From: Gracilaria domingensis
Lineage: Eukaryota > Rhodophyta > Florideophyceae > Gracilariales > Gracilariaceae
Assembly (NCBI GenBank): GCA_022539475.1
Contig: VCMS01000318.1
Coordinates: 32,091 to 96,090 of the forward strand
Direction: 5' to 3'
Length of the DNA stretch: 64,000 nucleotides
Shown here piece by piece: positions 1-10,320 of this stretch (position 1 is its first letter; each line of letters begins with the position of its first letter). The notes below the pieces were generated by a model. That model saw only the letters and a list, made by a program, of their open reading frames with translations. It ran no database searches and was not told the DNA's origin. The position numbers were made by a program, and so were the translations under genes.

Positions 1-116
1 AAAACTTACAGAACCGTCAATTTCAATCGCAATGAGTGATGCGCCATGCTGGAAGCACCAATATCTGCGAAACACCATCCGCTGCCTCGGAGATGTCGAG
101 CGCTGGGTCTCGGTTC

Positions 117-1232
117 TCACTTCAGAGTTCGTTTCGACGATGATGGTTTCAGCATGTCCTGTGCTTTCGGCTGCTGACCAATTTTCGAAGCACTTTTTGC
201 TTTCGATCTTGTTGTCATTCTGTGAATTGGATTTCTTGTAGAACAAGAACGTTTGCCGCCAGTTACTTTTGCGAAAGGCTCCGCATGCTTCGAAGAGAAT
301 GTTCTTCCAGACACAGCATGATTCACAGAGACAGCCTCTCCGAGCATGGTCTCCACCACCGTTTTCCTCACATATCCCGCTTGCGTCGGCGTAGGGCTGA
401 TTCTTTCCTGCCCAACATGGGGGGTGCAAGCCTTTGGATTCTGTTGTGATGTACCCCGATTGAGTGATATCGGTGACGTCTTACCAGTACTATGTGCACT
501 TATATGACGCTTAAAACCTCTTACACGAACTCGAGAAGGTCGTGCTGAACTCAACTTTGGATTGGTGCTCCTCAGTCTTGCAGAATTAACCGAACTGAAG
601 CCAATTTGGCGTCTATGCATGTTGACCCGATAAAATGGCGTTACGCCATGCCCTGCTAAGGGAAAGTTATGTCCAGATATTTTTGACCCTATGGCATGCC
701 AGTCAAAGGTACGACCACATCGACAATGAATTGAGCCACAGCCTCCATTTTTGTCCACAAGGACATTGCAGTTCGGACAGTTTTTCCATCCTTTTATCGC
801 TGCAAGCTTCATTAGCTTCTGATAGTTTTGAAAATCTTCAGTGGACATGAGGACGCAAGGTTGATTCTCTCTCGTAATGGGCGGCTTGGTGATCACTTTG
901 TAATGCTTCGCGTCGAGTATATTGAGCAAGTGTAGATGAAGAATAGGAGAATTACACATTTCACCGGGACAACGAAGTGGCAACATTGTACTGTCTCGTA
1001 CAGCATGTTGTGCGTACCGACGAAGACAATCATTGCAGATGCTACTCTGACAATTCGCACAATCATACCGCAAATTCTGTTCGGAAACTGTCGTGAAACA
1101 AGTTGCGCAATTCCCTTTCTTCTTTAGCGCGTCCTTTGTTGCTTGCGTTCTCGCCGGTTCAGTCTTCGACATCACGTTTCGCTGCTGGGGGGTAAGATGA
1201 AATGTTGAACGAAAAGATCGTTTGCCACCCAT
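117..1232 (-). CDS. RBR-type (RING1...Rcat-like) E3 ubiquitin ligase-like protein, 371 aa
   Basis: Intact single-exon ORF. A RING1-like cysteine array is visible at C42, C45, C58, C61, C66, C69, C88 and C93. A second module follows at C152, C155, C165, C170 and C172, ending in a Gly-x-x-Phe-x-Trp motif. The spacing C152-x2-C155-x9-C165 within KNGGC matches the Rcat/RING2 domain of RBR ligases, where the third cysteine is the ubiquitin-accepting residue, so C165 is the candidate catalytic cysteine. No full IBR domain is seen between the two modules. The C-terminal 190 residues are basic, Ser/Thr-rich and probably disordered. An internal Met at residue 21 (position 1172) could be the true start because the first 20 residues look like leader noise. 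Predicted role: ubiquitin transfer in cytosol or nucleus; substrate unknown. Its intactness beside dead transposons suggests a host gene. Confidence 0.72.
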   Translation of the reverse strand: MGGKRSFRSTFHLTPQQRNVMSKTEPARTQATKDALKKKGNCATCFTTVSEQNLRYDCANCQSSICNDCLRRYAQHAVRDSTMLPLRCPGEMCNSPILHLHLLNILDAKHYKVITKPPITRENQPCVLMSTEDFQNYQKLMKLAAIKGWKNCPNCNVLVDKNGGCGSIHCRCGRTFDWHAIGSKISGHNFPLAGHGVTPFYRVNMHRRQIGFSSVNSARLRSTNPKLSSARPSRVRVRGFKRHISAHSTGKTSPISLNRGTSQQNPKACTPHVGQERISPTPTQAGYVRKTVVETMLGEAVSVNHAVSGRTFSSKHAEPFAKVTGGKRSCSTRNPIHRMTTRSKAKSASKIGQQPKAQDMLKPSSSKRTLK

Positions 1233-1898
1233 GCTACGTTTATATGTAGGGCGATCGTTGACTTGGGGAACTTGCTTTTCTAGGGATTGTCGCGGTGGCT
1301 AGTTCGCGAGGTCTTAAGTGGCTTTGATTTGTAGTAGCTGAGTTCCGAAAAACAGAACCTATCAAAGAGCTGTATTCCACACAAGGTGATGACATGGTCT
1401 GGAACTTTCAAAGACGAGAAAGCCGAACTGAAAAATCCAGCTCGAAGTTCGGACTGCCACCGATTCAAATTAGAACTGGACGAGTTACCGTCTTAACTTT
1501 CGGTGGGCAACTGGGAACAAATTTTCGACGCCAGATGATTCAATCATCGTCTGCGATGTCTTGCATGAGAGGTAGACATAAGATAACCACATTGCGTGTA
1601 TACGACGCGCGCAGCGCGAATTTAGCACCGATAAAGCTTTTAGGCTGCTTTGTCTGTCGTGCTCGTACTGTCTTGTATCTATATTGCTGTTCGCGAGGAT
1701 GGAAACCGCACGGTGAGGAGACCCGGGAACCTGACATGCTTTGCGAATTTAGACACATGGCACGACATCGATGTCGAAGCTCAAGAGCGTACTGAGGCGC
1801 CAAAGGCAACAGCGACGACATGCGGCAGAGCGTGGTGTCGCCGCCGGGCAACAGAATAAAGCAAACCGACCTTCGAGCGCTCTCCGAAAAGGAGGAGA
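1233..1898. other. Intergenic, no gene seen
   Basis: About 670 bases between the RBR-like gene start and the 3' end of the first non-LTR element. Only short overlapping ORFs on both strands occur, with no recognisable domain. It should contain the promoter of the minus-strand RBR-like gene, but I could not assign a TATA box with confidence. Confidence 0.5.
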
Positions 1899-1914
1899 GA
1901 TGATGATGATGATG
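1899..1914. repeat. (GAT)n tail at the 3' end of the non-LTR element
   Basis: Five tandem trinucleotides (ATC on the element's sense strand) lie directly after an AATAAA-containing stretch on the minus strand. Short simple-repeat tails are typical 3' ends of non-LTR retrotransposons that do not use poly(A), so this is taken as the 3' boundary of the first copy. Confidence 0.55.
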
Positions 1915-1988
1915 TTGGCTTTATTTACGACGGGCTGGGTGGGTCTCGACCGTTTGTCAGACCGTTGTAGGCAAAAGGCGCCTTTGAT

Positions 1989-3086
1989 TTACAGCGGCCG
2001 CGGTGTACTGGAGTACAGTACGCTCCATTCGGAGTAGTACTGTGTTGTACTCCAGTGCGGGGTTTGTAGTACAAACTTTGTACCGCGTAATGTGCTGGTG
2101 AACTCTGCCAGTTCTCGTACAAAGGCCTTGCCTTCGCGCCCCACTCCCCCGTGGATGTCAAAGCCGAACGGCACCAGGCGCACGCCGTTTGTTTCACACT
2201 GTGCAGCGTATTTTGTACGCTTGGTTTTCTCAGCTCTTGACGCGGAGCCTCCGGCCTCCTTTGCCGCTGTGGGCAAATATGCAGCCGTTTTGGGGCTCAC
2301 AACCGTAACATCGATGCCAATTGGAACATTGCTCAGTCTCGAATCATCGATCAGCAAATCTAGTCAGGCTCGTTTGCACTCTGGCAGAGAGCTTTCCGAA
2401 GGGAACTTCCATTCTCTGCACACATTCAGACACAATGGCGGTCTTTCGAGTAAGGTATAAAGATCATCGCGTAAGGTGTTGTGCCTGCGCGTGGCTCCTA
2501 CGTCTACTGGACACACCATGGCGTGGTAACCCAGTTTATCCAGATTTGGAACGGTCGTGTAGGCCGCCGCGGCGCAGCTTGGACAGGGTGTGTTGCCGCT
2601 GAACATAACTTCACCGACGCGCAATTCAATCATTGTTTTCCAAATCTCCGGACTTGTGGTCGGCTTAAAAACTGCATTCACGAAGGACGTCAATGGCCAG
2701 CAGGCTTCATTGGTGCTCGTTGAGCGCATTCTCGCTATTCGCATGCGCACATGCTGCGCTGTGGAGTCCCATTTTAGTGCTTGCTTGTCGAAGATATGGT
2801 TGATAATTCTCTCGCTGTAGGTGTGTTGGAAGTGCGGAATCGCGCCGTTCTGTTGCGCCATCGTCATAAGGTGGTCATAGGAGAACTCAGTGGGAAGATT
2901 ATACGTGTTTTGCACGGAGCCTGCTATTCGGGCTAGGTCGATTTGGTAAGAGGATACGACCTGGAAACGCGTGAAAGCGGTGTGCCGAGCACTTTGTATA
3001 AGTGACCAAGAAGCCAAAAAGGACGAAGTGTAGGCTGCTTGGTAAATCCATTCGAGTTTAGTCAGTCCCATTCCGCCTTTGCCCAC
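1989..3086 (-). pseudogene. C-terminal half of non-LTR polyprotein: RT thumb, CCHC knuckle, nuclease-like domain
   Basis: Continues the RT ORF after a frameshift near 3,070. It contains a Cys-x2-Cys ... Gly-Tyr-His-x3-Cys knuckle followed by an Arg-Arg-His-Asn motif, as seen downstream of RT in R2/CRE-like elements. An in-frame TGA at 2,364-2,366 replaces what is an Arg codon in copy 2. Beyond the stop, the frame carries Leu-x-x-Asp-Asp, then Gly-Ile-Asp-Val-Thr-Val-Val-Ser-Pro and a Lys/Ala-rich helix ending Lys-Tyr, consistent with a PD-(D/E)XK fold. The frame closes at 1,989 within a region rich in short GTAC repeats. Confidence 0.65.
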
Positions 3087-4837
3087 GGGAGACAGGCCTG
3101 CTCCCAGGCGGGCGGCGAAAAGTTTCTATGCAGTGTTTGGAACGCACTTCGCTGTGCCTTGTCAAAGAGTTTGACAATATCACCGGTCAAATGCGGCGGT
3201 GTCGTTCTCACTGTGTAGATCATTTTGCACGTTCCGGCGCAGAATCGTAGCAGAAAATACGCCATGTGTGGATCGTTCCAGGAGGCTAATGCGTTCACCA
3301 ACCGTTCCTGTTTCTTGATTCTTTCTTTCATCATTACCGTCGAAGCATCGGCATGACCGAGCGGAGAGCCGAGAACTGGGATTGCCGCTGCATATGAAAT
3401 GGTAGCTTGGAAAGAAGGGATTGTTGGCTTTGCCCACCACCAAGCGTGTGTTTTCTCAAGGTTGGGTACGAACCCAATTTTCTCGCCTTTCTGTACGATG
3501 TAATTCATCACAGCTGTCGCTTCTAATCTTGGGACAAGTAGGGTGCCGTCATCCGCAAAGAACAAGTTGAGAATAGGGCTGAACCTCGACTGGATGTCCA
3601 GGATTAATGGGTGAAGCGCGAGCGCGAACAAAAGTGGACTGAGCGGGTCACCCTGTTGGGTACCTGTTACGCTGTTGATGACGAACTCGCCAAATCGAAG
3701 CGGTATTGTTGAACCGTAGCAATAATGGATAAAGCGCGCAATACCCGGGCAATGTTGTGTGACCTCGGATAGAATACATTGACGTTCTATTGAGTTGAAC
3801 GCGTTTCGCGCATCAATGCTGATCACCACGAGGTCCTTTTGTCTCAGTTTGTTGCATGTTGCGCGGAGTATGTGTATAACCGCCTCGGTTCCGCATGGCA
3901 TTCCGACTGCAAATTGGTGGGGTTTTAGGTACGCAAGCAAGTCCGGGTCGCGAGACACACTGACGGCCAGGACTCGTGCGACAAATCTTCTCCAAACCAG
4001 ACCCATTGCGAGCGGTCTAAGTTTCGAGGGGTCTTTTTTTTGGATGCCAATCAAGGTTCCAGTAGCGAACCAGGTTTGCGTTCCTTGCGGTAGTTTACCC
4101 GCTATGATGGCGTTCGTAAACTTGGTCAGCTCTTGGCATATCGGTCTATCGGGGGGTTGACCCCCTGGATATGCCAGAAGGTACTTCAAGAACCTGGGAC
4201 GCATGCCGTCAGGACCGGGGCCTGGAGTGACAGCCATTCGACGAATGGTTCTTCGAATTGTGTCTTCTCCTATCTTCAGCGGGGTTGGCAGGTGTTGTCG
4301 GGGGGTGGGGCTGACGGGGATCGTGGGCTGTGGATGGAGCTCCTGGAGAGTGTCACGGGCCTGGTAGGATGGTGCCACTGGTGGCGTGTGTGAGCAAAGG
4401 GCGTTGGTGGCCTTTGTGTACTCTCCTGCCATGAAGGCCTTGCGGCAGCGACGAAGGTGTGGGTCACGTTGCTGATGTGGGGTGGTGGGCTGTTGCATGT
4501 GTGCCAATAACGCTTCGTCGAGAAGGGTAGTCCATTCTCTTCTGAGTGCCATCGATATGCGACGTTTGATGCACCGATGGAGTGAGGGTGTATTGCGGTT
4601 TCGAGGCTCTCGTTTACCATTCTTCCGGAAAACGAGTTTGGGTGTCGCAATTATCCGATTAAGGCAGTGGTGTTGGATGGTGATAGAGTGTGCGGTGTTG
4701 TAATTGTGGAGGAGATGAAAGTAGAGTTCTATAAAGTCGCGTAGAAGCGTGCGAGGAACGTACTCCATCGTGGGGATTCTGTAGTTGAATATATGATCAG
4801 GATGGGGGCAGTCACCTACGGTTGGAGGTAGAGACAT
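3062..4837 (-). CDS. Non-LTR reverse transcriptase, 591 aa (copy 1)
   Basis: Long ORF with the fingers/palm motifs in order: a PGPGPDGMRP motif, Asp in SIDARNAFN (motif A), GTQQGDPLSP (motif B) and FADD (motif C). The catalytic aspartates are present, so this copy kept an intact active site. Upstream of the palm lies a basic N-terminal extension, which in this class binds RNA or DNA. Role: target-primed reverse transcription of the element RNA. The ORF is cut at its C-terminus by a frameshift into the knuckle/nuclease region, so the full protein cannot be made from this copy without recoding. The start at 4,837 gives an MSLPPTVGDC leader that matches copy 2 (PPVGDCP), supporting this start region. 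Confidence 0.8.
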   Translation of the reverse strand: MSLPPTVGDCPHPDHIFNYRIPTMEYVPRTLLRDFIELYFHLLHNYNTAHSITIQHHCLNRIIATPKLVFRKNGKREPRNRNTPSLHRCIKRRISMALRREWTTLLDEALLAHMQQPTTPHQQRDPHLRRCRKAFMAGEYTKATNALCSHTPPVAPSYQARDTLQELHPQPTIPVSPTPRQHLPTPLKIGEDTIRRTIRRMAVTPGPGPDGMRPRFLKYLLAYPGGQPPDRPICQELTKFTNAIIAGKLPQGTQTWFATGTLIGIQKKDPSKLRPLAMGLVWRRFVARVLAVSVSRDPDLLAYLKPHQFAVGMPCGTEAVIHILRATCNKLRQKDLVVISIDARNAFNSIERQCILSEVTQHCPGIARFIHYCYGSTIPLRFGEFVINSVTGTQQGDPLSPLLFALALHPLILDIQSRFSPILNLFFADDGTLLVPRLEATAVMNYIVQKGEKIGFVPNLEKTHAWWWAKPTIPSFQATISYAAAIPVLGSPLGHADASTVMMKERIKKQERLVNALASWNDPHMAYFLLRFCAGTCKMIYTVRTTPPHLTGDIVKLFDKAQRSAFQTLHRNFSPPAWEQACLPWAKAEWD

Positions 4838-4869
4838 TGTAATCGGTTAGCGAAAAGGGAGGTTTTTGA

Positions 4870-6421
4870 GGGTTCTACTCAAGCGACAAATCGTTTTCGC
4901 CTGCCCAGTCCTCTGGGTTGTTTGCCGCCTCAGCAGCACCCAATGCGCTGAAGCGGTTGTTTGAGTCCCCAACCTGTGCTGCGTTGGGCACCATTACAAC
5001 GTCGTTCGTATTCGATTGCTCACGCTGGGATGGAGGTAGCCGTGAAGCTCCGCTCAGCGTCGACTTGCGTCGGAGGGCAGGTGAACCAGAAGGGATGGGG
5101 GGCGTCTCTTCGGCTGTGTTGCGCAAAGGGTTGTATAAAGAGGCATCAGTTCGTTGAGCTGCATCCGTGGCTGTGGTGCGTCGGCGTAGCAGTTCTCGTT
5201 GTGAGCGGTCGTTTTCACCATTTCCTCCATCGTTGGCGGCTTGACGGCTTCTGGCGGGAGGAGGTGGATTGATTGGTTGTAGGTTTGAGTCGGGGTGTCT
5301 GTTCTTGAACTTGTTTTAGCAGTCTTCCTCATGCAAACGTAGGGCGTCGGAGAAGTACTGATTGGGCCTCCAAGAGAGCGTTTTGTTTTCCAAACGGTAT
5401 ATTTCGGAGCGGAGACTGTGGATTATGTGGAAGAGTTCGGTGCCATTCTCAGCGCCTTCGCAGAGGTCAGTTATGTTTTGTAGGACTTTAGCCTTTAACG
5501 GAGGAAGACCGTGGAAACCGCCTTGGCGGATGATTCACTCACGGAAGCGGGAGTACGCTTGCTCTATGTTCGGGAGGCAACTGAGTGGTGCGTAGGCCAG
5601 GAACGTGTGGGTGTCTGACGTTTTCATAAGGGTGAGTGGAACCCGCAGTCCACCTCTGGCTAAAATAGATGTGAGGAACTTTGCATGCGAAGGGCCGGGA
5701 AGTTGGGATGAGTATGGAGCAAGGCAAATCCTTTTTGTTCGTACCCACAGGCGCCAATTGCAATGCGGCGCATTTGTTTGAGACTTTTGTGAGATATCGT
5801 GAAGTCGTTGAAGTCGATATCTTTCTCCTGCTCTTCTGAATCAATATTGGGATTGATGCTCGGGAGCCGAGACGGCTTTGGGGTGGCTGCTGGGGGCGGG
5901 AATTGGCGGCGGACCATGGATGCATACGTTATATCGTTTGCGTTTGGTTCACTGAGTGTGTGCGCGGTATGACCTTCTGTGGGGTTGTCGTTACTGTGGT
6001 TGGAAACTTGTGGGGGCTGCAAGTTTTTGTCTCCATCGAAGAGCATGTTCACAAGCGCGGTGACGGTGGCAAACTTGCCAAAGGCTAAGTCTTTGGCTCC
6101 AACAATTGAGGGGAAGCTTCTCTTGGCTTTCTTCGTAAACTTTTGAAGACTTTGTGGCTTATCGAGAGAAGCAAGCGGGCGCAATATTTTCTCGATTCTG
6201 ACCTGCAGGTCAAACAGTTCATGGCCAATTTTGGACACGGCCTCATCGTAGGGATCGATAGCGGTAACCGGGGGCTCCGGCGGGCTTACTTTGATTGCCA
6301 TGACGAGGGAAGAAGGTTCCCTCGTCATGGCAATCGAAGTAAGCGCGGAGAGAGACGGAGAATCTACGCCCTGTGAGAACTGTCGCAAAAGTCCCCTAGA
6401 TCCTCTTCGTCTATGTAACAA
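4870..6421 (-). pseudogene. ORF1-like region of non-LTR element, copy 1
   Basis: A 253-aa ORF (6421-5660) followed by broken frames (5925-5539, 5332-5054, 5126-4875) gives a Pro/Ser/Thr-rich, weakly conserved protein. Its last segment (NRFSALG...) resembles the end of ORF1 in copy 2 (NRFTALVN...), so these frames are taken as one decayed ORF1. No RRM or CCHC motif is visible. Role by position: RNA-binding chaperone of the retrotransposon. Part of the coding sequence lies in a near-perfect palindrome at 6,284-6,344. Confidence 0.45.
6284..6344. repeat. Near-perfect palindrome, about 27-bp arms
   Basis: GCTTACTTTGATTGCC... is followed after a 6-7 base loop by its reverse complement with one mismatch. 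It lies at the 5' end of ORF1 of non-LTR copy 1, so the RNA would form a strong hairpin near the start of the message. Confidence 0.85.
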
Positions 6422-7929
6422 ACGAACGAACGGGACCTTTATTTAAGGGTATTTCTACTCACGTTGATTACGCATAAGCTACGTGGGCGCTATTGGATAA
6501 CAGCCAGCGACGCTGATTAACAGCGGCTGCTGTCAGCTGCAGTACCGTTCGTTCCAGGCGCAACACCAGCGCGTGGTACTCAGTAATGGGATTTGTGCCT
6601 CGTACGCTACTGACGTACTGCGCTACGCGCCACGAGAAGTTTCTCTCAGAGTCACCGAGCGCGCCATGCACGTCGAAGGCGAAAGCAACGAAGTAGACAT
6701 TGTCTGTGATGCATGTGGACGCCAGTTTGGGGGAGACAGCGCGGGTGGTGACAAACCCAAGGAGAGCGACACAATAAACGCTCGAGAGTACCAGCCCAAA
6801 AGGGGCGACAAGTTAACGTAGCTCAGATGCCTGCAAGAGCAGACAAAATAACCCCAAGGTAGAAACTCTCCGCTAACAGGAAACAGAAATATTAATTAAA
6901 CAAGAGTGTGGTTCGGCGGCCAATGCCGAATACCAACACAACGACAGAATGCAGCGCCAACAGAGCAACATACCAAGGCTCTCGGTAAAACAGTCCAATA
7001 GGCAGGGCTAAGGCGTTCGTTCCTGTCGTCAATACCACCAGAAACCTAGTAACCAGGCGAGGTGACGACAGGAAGGGAATTAGTGCAATGCGTACCATTG
7101 CCGACGTTCGTTTGGGAGAACGGGGATGTAGATATGATCGCAATGTGCCGACGCGCCCAATAGAGGGCAGTACAAGGCGACTGTGTAGGGAATGGCGGGA
7201 GACCGGGCCGCCGGGAATAAGGAAATGTAGGGGGAAATGTTGGTGGCAGAGAGGTGCAGACTGCACTGAGGGAAGATAGGATTGCCAAAGGAAACAAGGT
7301 TGGTGACGAAAGAAAGGGAGGAAGAAAGGCGAGAGAAGCAAGGATGGGGGGGTCGTCGAGGGGGGAAGTGGTCTGACCCCGTTGAGTTGGCGACGAACGC
7401 CTGAACTCGGGGGTTTATATCTACAATTCTTGTGGTTCGTATACCCTAAGTCGTAACTTGCTCACCCTCTAGTCGTAAATACCCTAGTGCTGCTGACCAT
7501 CCATAGCATGTAGTGATGTCAACTTACGATCCTCTATTATGTAGGTCGATGGTTGGCCGTTGGTGATCTGGTGCTTCAGTCATGTAGGGGGGTGTCTTGG
7601 GCATTGTCACATTGGGGTGTTAATTTGTTCGTCTGTGCTACCGAAGGCCATCTCAAGGTCCGAGTATATCGCCGGGCGCAGCGTGCGAGTAGCTTTACGG
7701 CAGACAGCGGGCGTGCAATGGATTTGCACGGGCAGCACGCGACGCGCCAATCATCCAGTAGCCGCAGCCCCACTTCCAGAACAGTAACAGTCCCACAGCA
7801 GCGGTAGCAACAGTGTCCCACAGCGCTTTCCCTTATTTCATTTCGTTCACAGTGGAAGCGTCCGTGCCCGTCCCTAGCAATACAGAGGCATAGCAGCACG
7901 AGAGGCGCAACACCAGTACAGAGCCAGTG
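6422..7929. other. Spacer without a confident gene
   Basis: A 149-aa minus-strand ORF (7341-6892) has two hydrophobic segments near its C-terminus (LVTRFLVVLTTGTNALALP and a second around WYVALLALHSVVVLVFGIG) and could be a small membrane protein, but it has no recognisable family and its N-terminus is low complexity. The rest shows only short ORFs. It separates the two non-LTR copies. Confidence 0.3.
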
Positions 7930-8270
7930 GTACCATCCTCAGTTTCAGGCACACCGCAGCGCACGGCGCGCAACCTCATCGCCCTCTGCCTCAGAGGCGC
8001 CGCGGCGCGCGGTGCGCGACTTCATTGTTCTCGTCCTCATGCGCGCCGCAGCGCGCGGCGTGCGACCTCATCGTCCTCATGCGTGCCGCAGCGCGCGGCG
8101 CGCAGCCTCCTTCTCTTTGCCGGCGCGCCGAAGCGCGCCACCTCATCATCTTCGGCGACGCGCCACAGCGCGCGGCGCGTAGCAGTGAGCGCAGACGAAG
8201 GGGCAGACGCACGGCAGCGACGGGGTGGCAGACGCACGGCAGCGAGCGCAGACGGGGCGGCGACGGGCGC
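7930..8270. repeat. GC-rich degenerate tandem repeat
   Basis: About six imperfect units of roughly 40-46 bp share the core GCCGCAGCGCGCGGCG followed by (C/T)GCGACCTCATCGTCCTC. They are followed by shorter repeats of GGCAGACGCACGGCAGCGA. Each unit contains a small GCGCGC palindrome. All six frames stay open through it, producing spurious Arg/Ala-rich ORFs. Confidence 0.7.
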
Positions 8271-8290
8271 AGTTCAGGGGTGGAGGGTGA

Positions 8291-8322
8291 TTTTATCTCC
8301 GGAGCAATCTCCGGAGATAAAA
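8291..8322. repeat. Perfect hairpin, 14-bp arms, CAAT loop
   Basis: TTTTATCTCCGGAG, CAAT, CTCCGGAGATAAAA. It is followed by A-rich sequence and a second small inverted repeat (GGGAGTG TGGG ACACTCCC) at about 8,345-8,365. It lies where non-LTR copy 2 loses similarity to copy 1 and may mark the end of a small inserted element or the transposon 3' end. Confidence 0.8.
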
Positions 8323-9804
8323 AAAATCTTTTGGCCGTGTCCAAGGGAGTGTGGGACACTCCCCTGGAATCGACTCAACAATGCGTAAAGCGCTGTACTT
8401 CGCGCGCTTGGCGGCCTCCGCTTTTGATGCTGCACCTCGTGCTGTTTTAGAAGCAGCCACTGTGTAGGATCGGCTATTCGGACTCACAATAGTGACGTCT
8501 ATTCCCACTGGTCGTGAATTGAATCTAATGTCGTCAATCACAAGATCCAAGCGCCATTGTTCGTTTTCTTGCAGGTGCTGCTGTGAACGAAAAGGCCATT
8601 CCCTGGAGACTTGTAGGCAAAGCGGTGGTTGTCGAAGGAATGTATAGAATGAGTCGCGCAAAGAGTTATGTCTCCGTGTTTCTCCAAGTCCGACAGCACA
8701 AACCATCGCGTAGTAGCCAATCGTATCCAGTTTGGGGACCGTCATGTAATTTGCCTGGGCGCAAGCGGGACAGGGCTTCTCAGGGAAAAGAGGCTCTCCA
8801 AGTCGGAAGTCTGTCATGGTTTTGAATATTTCTGGCGGCGGTGACGGGTTATGTACGGGGTGTATGAAAGACGTAAAGCATAATGACGCTTCAACCGAGC
8901 ACACTGAATTCAGACGAGCACGTTTAAACCTTGATACCTGGGAGCTCTGCCGCGTCGGGCTTTGACGCTCTGCTAGATGATCCACTATTGCATCTTGATA
9001 AAGATGCTGTAGCTCTGGTATTGATCCGTTTTCATCTGCTATGGCGGTCAAGGAATCAGAGGAGAATTCGTCAGGGAGACCGAAGGAAGATTTCAGGACG
9101 GCGGTTATTTGCGCAAGTCGAACCAAGTGTGTGGGAACCATGTGGAAGGGTTGCAGGGCGTGCTGAATTTCCCCATTGACGAGTGACCATGCCGCCATGA
9201 ATGAAGAGATGATAGCAGCACGGCGTACCCATCTTGCACTGGAAAGACCTAGGCCGCCTTTGCTGAATGGCAAACGGACATTATTCCAACTTTCATCCGT
9301 CACCTCCCAATGAATTTGCTGAAACACCCTTCGCTGTTGCTTGTCGAATTCGACGACTTCAACCTTGGTTAAATGCGGGGGGGTGGTTCGCAAAATATAC
9401 GTGAGCTTACTGGCTCCTGCGCAATATCTCAGTAGGGTGAGGGCCATGTGTGGATCGTTGAGGGCGATGAGTTCTTCACATAGAGCTTTATGTTTTTTTC
9501 TGTGGGACTTTAAGAGCGTTTTGACAGCAGCCCCGTGTCCTAGTGGGGCCCCTAGGACGGTTATTGCTTTTGCGCGATTGATTGTGGCTGGGAAGTTTGA
9601 GATAACAGGGGCGTGCCACCACCACGCAAATGTTTTCTGTAGGTTCGGAGTGAAACCGATTTTTGCTCCTTTTGAGTTCAAAGCGTGCAGAAACGGTACT
9701 GCCACTTGTCTTTTGATCACGACATTGCTTTCATCGGCGTAGAAGAGATTTAGGACTGGCTTGAAGCATTGACTCAATTTCAGGACGAGAGGCTGTAATG
9801 CCAT
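8293..9804 (-). pseudogene. RT motif C to nuclease-like domain, copy 2 (503 aa frame)
   Basis: Covers the end of the RT palm (motif C as FYADES), the thumb, the Cys-x2-Cys knuckle and the GIDVTIVSP nuclease-like segment. The second catalytic Asp of the RT motif is Glu and the knuckle His is replaced by Tyr, so neither active site should work. The last 30 residues are unrelated to copy 1 and are translated from the hairpin region. Confidence 0.7.
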
Positions 9805-9897
9805 GGCAAACAGGAGTGGACTGAGTGGGTCTCCTTGTTGCGTTCCTGTTTTGCTTTGGACAATGAAGTCGCCAAAGCGAAGCGGGATACTGCTGCC

Positions 9898-10320
9898 CTA
9901 GCAGTAGTGCACGAATCTGGCTATCGAAGGGCAGTGCTCCTTTGTGGCTTGTAGAATGAGATGGCGCTCTATCGCATTAAAGGCGTTCCGTGCGTCAATA
10001 CTGAGAAGGATTAGGTCCTTTCCCCGGAGTTTGTTGGTGACGTTTCGTAGGATGTGGAGTATAGCCTCGCCTCCGCAGGATGTACCCACCCCCAGCTGGT
10101 GTGGGCGAAGGTATGATTGGACGGAAGGATCTTGCGCCATCAGTTTTGCAAGCATATGTGAGATGAACCTACGCCACACCATGCCAATGGCGAGGGGACG
10201 GATTTTTTGCGAGTTTGGTTTTGGAATCCCAATGAGGGTACCCGTCGAGAACCAGAGCTGTGAGCCTGCTGGTAATTTGCCAGCGATGACGCAGTTGGCA
10301 AAGGCAGTGACTTCTTTCAT
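9898..10320 (-). pseudogene. RT palm motifs 1-A, copy 2 (140 aa frame)
   Basis: Carries TLIGIPKPNSQKIRPLAIG, the WRRF region and motif A (LLSIDARNAFN). It ends at the TAG after HYC, where copy 1 reads HYCYG. The stretch between 9,805 and 9,897 continues in the same frame after the stop and holds motif B (TQQGDPLSP). Confidence 0.7.

Larger units (their letters stand above)
1899..6421 (-). mobile_element. Non-LTR retrotransposon, copy 1 (restriction-like-nuclease type)
   Basis: Transcribed on the minus strand from about 6.4 kb to the (ATC)n tail at 1.9 kb. Order: ORF1-like low-complexity region, reverse transcriptase, thumb region, CCHC knuckle, then a C-terminal domain with Asp-Val-Thr and Lys-rich motifs compatible with a PD-(D/E)XK nuclease. 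This order (RT, then knuckle, then nuclease, with no upstream APE) is that of early-branching families such as CRE/R2/NeSL. The reading frame is broken at about 3,070 (frameshift) and at 2,364 (CGA-to-TGA type stop judged against the second copy). The second copy at 8.3-11.8 kb is a diverged relative. Confidence 0.75.

Noticed and set aside
8291-8322. Hairpin followed by A-run as a bacterial-type terminator
   Set aside because: The setting is eukaryotic with no bacterial gene nearby; kept as a repeat feature only.
7927-8450. Arg/Ala-rich ORFs of 107-153 aa on both strands
   Set aside because: Produced by the GC-rich tandem repeat; all frames are open and none is conserved.
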